Origin: Medicago truncatula
Taxonomy: Eukaryota > Streptophyta > Magnoliopsida > Fabales > Fabaceae
Assembly (NCBI RefSeq): GCF_003473485.1
Contig: NC_053042.1
Span: 41,382,762-41,446,761 of the forward strand
Direction: 5' to 3'
DNA: 64,000 bases
The notes below the pieces were generated by a model. The model was given only the letters and a program-made list of their open reading frames with translations, was not told the origin of the DNA and made no database searches. Below, piece by piece: positions 60,216 to 64,000 of the stretch. Both the position numbers and the translations under genes were made by a program. How positions within the stretch are numbered: position 1 is the first letter of the stretch; every line of letters begins with the position of its first letter.

Positions 60216-60545
60216 GAGCATCCACAATGACAGTAAACTAACAACAATTTCTTAAGTGGATCTCATGTGTAAACGTCATTTATTTATAATTTTTTAATAA
60301 AAATATATATTAAGGACTCCAATGAAAAATACTTAAATAATTCTCATTAACTTTACATCATTAAGTGAACCAACTTATACATATTTTATTAGTTTTTTTT
60401 AACACGAGACCCGTTAATTATTTAGGAGAGAGAGTCATAATATTATTGATGTTAACTAATAGATACCGGTTTTTTATTCCTTCAACATGGGTCATTAACA
60501 TAAAGTGGTCCTTATTAAGTTAATGTACTCCGATTAAAGATGCTC
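60216..60545. mobile_element. Tourist-like (PIF/Harbinger) MITE, 330 bp
   Basis: Ends are GAGCATCCACAATGAC and ...CTCCGATTAAAGATGCTC, with a TAA duplication on both sides (60213-60215 and 60546-60548). GAGCATC termini with a 3-bp TWA target are typical of Tourist MITEs. A fragment of a relative (CCCCATTGGAGTTAGAGATGCTCC) lies at about 60077-60100. Confidence 0.75.
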
Positions 60546-60814
60546 TAATATAATAATAGTATATAAATTTTTAATTTTATCAATATATAGTTCTCCTTTT
60601 AAATCATGCTATTGCGAGGCTTCTTGAAAGAAAAAAAAATGCTATTGCTAGGCGTTAAACTGGACAGGAACTTTGTAACAACCGTCCTGCCAGAGTCCCT
60701 TTTTTTCAGCTTGCAATCACATCAAGTTGGTAATATAATAATGAGGCGAAGATATCAAAGGCCTAAAGTCTTTTCATTTTGGAGGGAATTTTAAATTTTA
60801 AACAAATTTATTTT

Positions 60815-61693
60815 GAGAAAATAGTCAATTTTCCCCTGAAATTGTAAGTTTCATCAATTACTCCCTTGAAATTAACAAAACTTCAATTATTCCTCTGAAA
60901 TTTCACAACGTTAGTCAATTTACCCCCTCCGTCAAATTTTTCTGTTATTGAACATGACGTTTTGCAAATACCCCCCTGAAGTTTTGCACTTATGTGCAAA
61001 ATGCCTCCCAAATTTAAAAATTTATATTATTTTTTTTCTTAAAAACAAACAATTAATAGTTAAATATTAAAGCTAACTATTAATTTTGGAGTTTGGAAAA
61101 ACTACATACATATATACATCAAAATAGGAAAAAATGTGTATTTTTAAAGTGACAATAATGGTTATTTCTAATAGACAAATTATTATTTGTAGAGGTTTAT
61201 AAACAAATTAATAATCAGATTTAAATTTATATTTTCTCCTTCACCATCTTAGTCTTTTAACTCCTCTAACTCCTTCAACAATTTGCTCAAACCATTTAAA
61301 CTACACAACCCCCAATATTAATCCACAAATCATCACATTATTGTCACTTTAAAAAATACATATTTTTCCTCATTTTGGAGCCTATTTTGATGTATATATG
61401 CATGTAGTTTTCCCAAATTCAAAAATTAATAGTTAGTTTTAATATTTAACTATTAATTGTTTGTTTTTAAGAAAAAAATAATATAAATTTTTAAATTTGG
61501 GGGGCATTTTGCACATAAGTGCAAAACTTCAGGGGATATTTGCAAAACGTCATGTTCACTAACAGAAAAATTTGATGGAGGGGGTAAATTGACCAACGTT
61601 GTAAAATTTCAAAGGGGTAATTGAAGTTTTGTTAATTTCAGAAGAATAATTGATGAAATTTACAATTTCAAAAGGAAAATTGACTATTTACTC
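60815..61693. mobile_element. Long-armed foldback element (MULE-type), copy 2
   Basis: This is the fuller copy (879 bp) of the 11576 element. Ends are GAGAAAATAGTCAATTTTCC and GGAAAATTGACTATTTACTC, and the inverted arms are several hundred bp long. The perfect 10-bp duplication AATTTATTTT flanks it (60805-60814 and 61694-61703). Confidence 0.9.
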
Positions 61694-61703
61694 AATTTAT
61701 TTT

Positions 61704-62705
61704 TGAAAGAAACAAATACCACCAACTATATTTTAGTGATTGATTTATGGTTCATGGAGTCAGAGTTTTCAAAAACATTCAACTGTGGCAACTGTACATA
61801 TAAAATTATGTATTATTAATTTCATGCTTGATTTTAAAGTTGACATGATTAAAGACTTAAAGCTAATGAATTTTTTTTTTTTTTCCAATTAAAACTGATT
61901 AAATTGGTAATGAATTGACTCATACTATATGATAAGAGCGTGAATTCAGTTTATATTGTAGCTTTGTGAAGCTTGTTAATAAATAATTTGTAAGTGTTTA
62001 TGTTGAATTCAAAACTTTGAGGCCAACTCAAATGACAAATGTAGTTGGATGGATAGGGTGTCAGTGTCCCTACTTAGGTGGTTTAGGGTTTGATGCTTAT
62101 TGAAATTTTGAATAGTTACTAGATTCTAATCCCATATACGCATGTTTTGAATGTAAATGTTGTTTAGACTAGGTTATAGTTTAATATTGTAGTTTAAAAA
62201 TTGAAATTAAAAAAAAAAACAATGTTATATATTTTACGTTCAAAGTAATTGATGAAATGTTCTGATAAATTTTTTATTAATTTTTTTATTGTTTTTTTGT
62301 TGTGTACATATGTCTAACTACTTACATATAGACATACTTTGAACGAGGGAGAGGCAGAAGGAGGAGGTATTAGTTTTAGAGGAGTGTTATTTGAACAACT
62401 TTTAATTGATAATTTATGGGGACAACCAAAATTTACAAAGAAAATATTGATATTGCACGAAAATCAAAGCAATAGAGAGATAAAGTAAAAAATTATGTGA
62501 GTATGAAAGAGAAAGTTGTAACAAAAGTTGTCACAAAATAAATGTTCAAATATCATTTCTCTTAGATTTATGTTTACTTGTTTTTTGATCATTTTAGTTG
62601 TAAATAAATTTTATTTATTTTTTACCACAAATCCCAAAAAGTTTTTAATGTCGTTTGAATTTTTCCTTTAATAACAAAATACTAGTAAATCTTACCCCCT
62701 CTCCC
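61704..62705. other. Intergenic DNA
   Basis: AT-rich sequence. No gene or resolved repeat is seen. Confidence 0.5.
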
Positions 62706-62708
62706 CTC

Positions 62709-62736
62709 TTTCTTTTCTTTTCTTTTCTTTTCTTTC
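62709..62736. repeat. (TTTTC)n microsatellite
   Basis: Five to six units of TTTTC lie directly before the third Stowaway-like copy. Confidence 0.85.
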
Positions 62737-62758
62737 CAATCTTAAACACTCACACATT

Positions 62759-63051
62759 CTATCTCCGTTCCTAATTATAAGATCTTTTTGAGATTTTTTT
62801 TTGTCCCTTTTTATTAGATCATTTTCTATTTCCAACTACATTAATTATTTCTTTACATACATGCCCTATTTATTATACATCTTTTTCTTCAATCAGCAAT
62901 AAATGGAATGTTGAAAACATAAACCAACCCTCTTTCTTAAAAGATAAAATTGTAAAAACAATATTAATTACAAACATATTTAATATAAATATTCACTATC
63001 TTAATTCCCGTTATTTTTTCAAAAGGACCTTATAATAAGAGACAGATGTAG
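62759..63051. mobile_element. Stowaway-like MITE, third copy of the 11117 family
   Basis: Begins CTATCTCCGTTCCTAATTATAAG and ends ...CTTATAATAAGAGACAGATGTAG followed by TA. The interior matches the 58775 copy almost base for base (TTTCTTTACATACATGCCC, GTTGAAAACATAAACCAA). Confidence 0.8.
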
Positions 63052-64000
63052 TACATACATACAAACGTAACCGATTCTTCACACTTCCTCTCAAAGTTAT
63101 AGCTTATTCTAGTTTATAACAAATGATTTTAACCTTGTAAAAAAAATAATGATTTTAACCAATAAATTTTTCGGGAAACATTTTGGGCGTGACAGTCACC
63201 AAAATTAATTAATGTTTTAATTTTTTATTTATTTTTCATATGATGTCAAAAAAAAAAAAACCTGTCATCATTTTAAATAAATTACAATCCATGAAAATTA
63301 GCATTTTTCTTCTCTAATTTTTAATCATCAATTTTTTTTTGCAAAAACAAATTAATTTGAAATGCAACGTAAAATTATTAGCGGGACCCATTTAATGAAT
63401 TTTTAAGGGTTGTTGGATTGAAGTGAATAAGCAAAAGTCTATATTTTAGATTCATTTAATTAATAATTTATATTGTCTTTGTTATAGACCATATACATCA
63501 TCTAATAAAGGAATTTAAAATGTTGATTTTTATTTATAATAATGAACAAATTTAAAATTGATTGAACAAGTAACGTGTATGTGTGTCGGGCACTTGAACC
63601 GTTTAAGTACATCTTAATAAAAGAACAAACAATTGAAGATGTTTTTAAAAGTTAAATTTCTTTTGTATCTTTATTTATCATGAGAGAAAATGTCAAAAAG
63701 TTAGTGAAATCTATAGCAAGTAAGTTAATTGCAGCTGGTGAAGTGAAATTCAACAAATAAAAGTATATTAGTTGCAAAAAATAATAAATAAATAAATATT
63801 ATATTGATATTTCAAAATAACAGTTATTTATATAAAAAAATATTAAAATGAAACATATATTGTATTTTCAACTTGTTTCTTGGTCTTATTTATGTTTTTT
63901 TATTTTTTTTCATCTGTAAAAAACGAGCGGAGGGAGTATTATCGAATTTTCTAAAATGGGCATTCAATCTTTTTATTTTGTAAAAATCAGAGTTGAAGTA
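63052..64000. other. AT-rich intergenic DNA to the window end
   Basis: No gene is supported. ACGAGCGGAGGGAGTATT at about 63924-63941 looks like the right end of another Stowaway-like element whose left end was not identified. Confidence 0.5.

Noticed and set aside
1..64000. CRISPR arrays, bacterial operons, rRNA genes or organelle gene blocks
   Set aside because: None is seen; gene structure and repeats are those of a plant nuclear chromosome.

Overview
The window looks like nuclear DNA of a dicot plant, most likely a legume close to Medicago. It is very AT-rich, its genes are split by many introns with plant-type junctions, and it is packed with short plant transposons (Stowaway, hAT, Mutator and Tourist types, a TRIM, LINEs, tRNA-derived SINEs). 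The legume assignment is inference from gene and repeat resemblance, not a database result.

Five genes can be supported. (1) A nine-exon kelch-repeat protein of about 642 aa on the minus strand (9069 to 5493). (2) A twelve-exon plastid/mitochondrial ferroportin-like transporter, IREG3/MAR1 type, about 587 aa, minus strand (24414 to 19786). (3) A six-exon ARID plus HMG-box DNA-binding protein of about 367 aa, plus strand (29025 to 32424). (4) A single-exon atypical bHLH protein of the AIF group, 191 aa, plus strand (41559 to 42134). (5) A short single-exon membrane protein of about 57 aa, minus strand (58618 to 58445), less certain. The exon models were built by hand: every junction keeps the reading frame and uses GT-AG except two GC-AG introns, one in the kelch gene and one in the transporter gene. 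The genes show no sign of being functionally linked; they are ordinary scattered plant genes.

Layout: 1-3.7 kb AT-rich non-coding with a possible transcript leader near 2.85-3.13 kb; 3.7-4.93 kb decayed LINE (reverse-transcriptase zinc-binding end); 5.5-9.1 kb kelch gene; 9.56-13.5 kb dense transposon block; 13.5-19.4 kb mostly empty with one unrecognised coding-like remnant; 19.4-24.4 kb MULE MITE and transporter gene; 25.4-28.9 kb repeats and a duplicated segment; 29.0-32.8 kb ARID-HMG gene with a complete TRIM in intron 1; 33.4-34.2 kb copia-type remnants; 34.2-41.4 kb mostly empty; 41.4-42.2 kb bHLH gene; 43.5-57.8 kb transposons, including a SINE split by a hAT element; 58.4-58.7 kb small-protein gene; 58.8-63.1 kb another MITE cluster.

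The most informative observations are transposons resolved to the base with target-site duplications: a TRIM with two 190-bp LTRs, 5-bp TSD, tRNA-Met primer site and polypurine tract inside an intron; hAT elements with 8-bp TSDs; MULE-type elements with 9-10-bp TSDs; and a 523-bp internally deleted LINE with a 12-bp TSD. I found no evidence of a novel multi-gene system.
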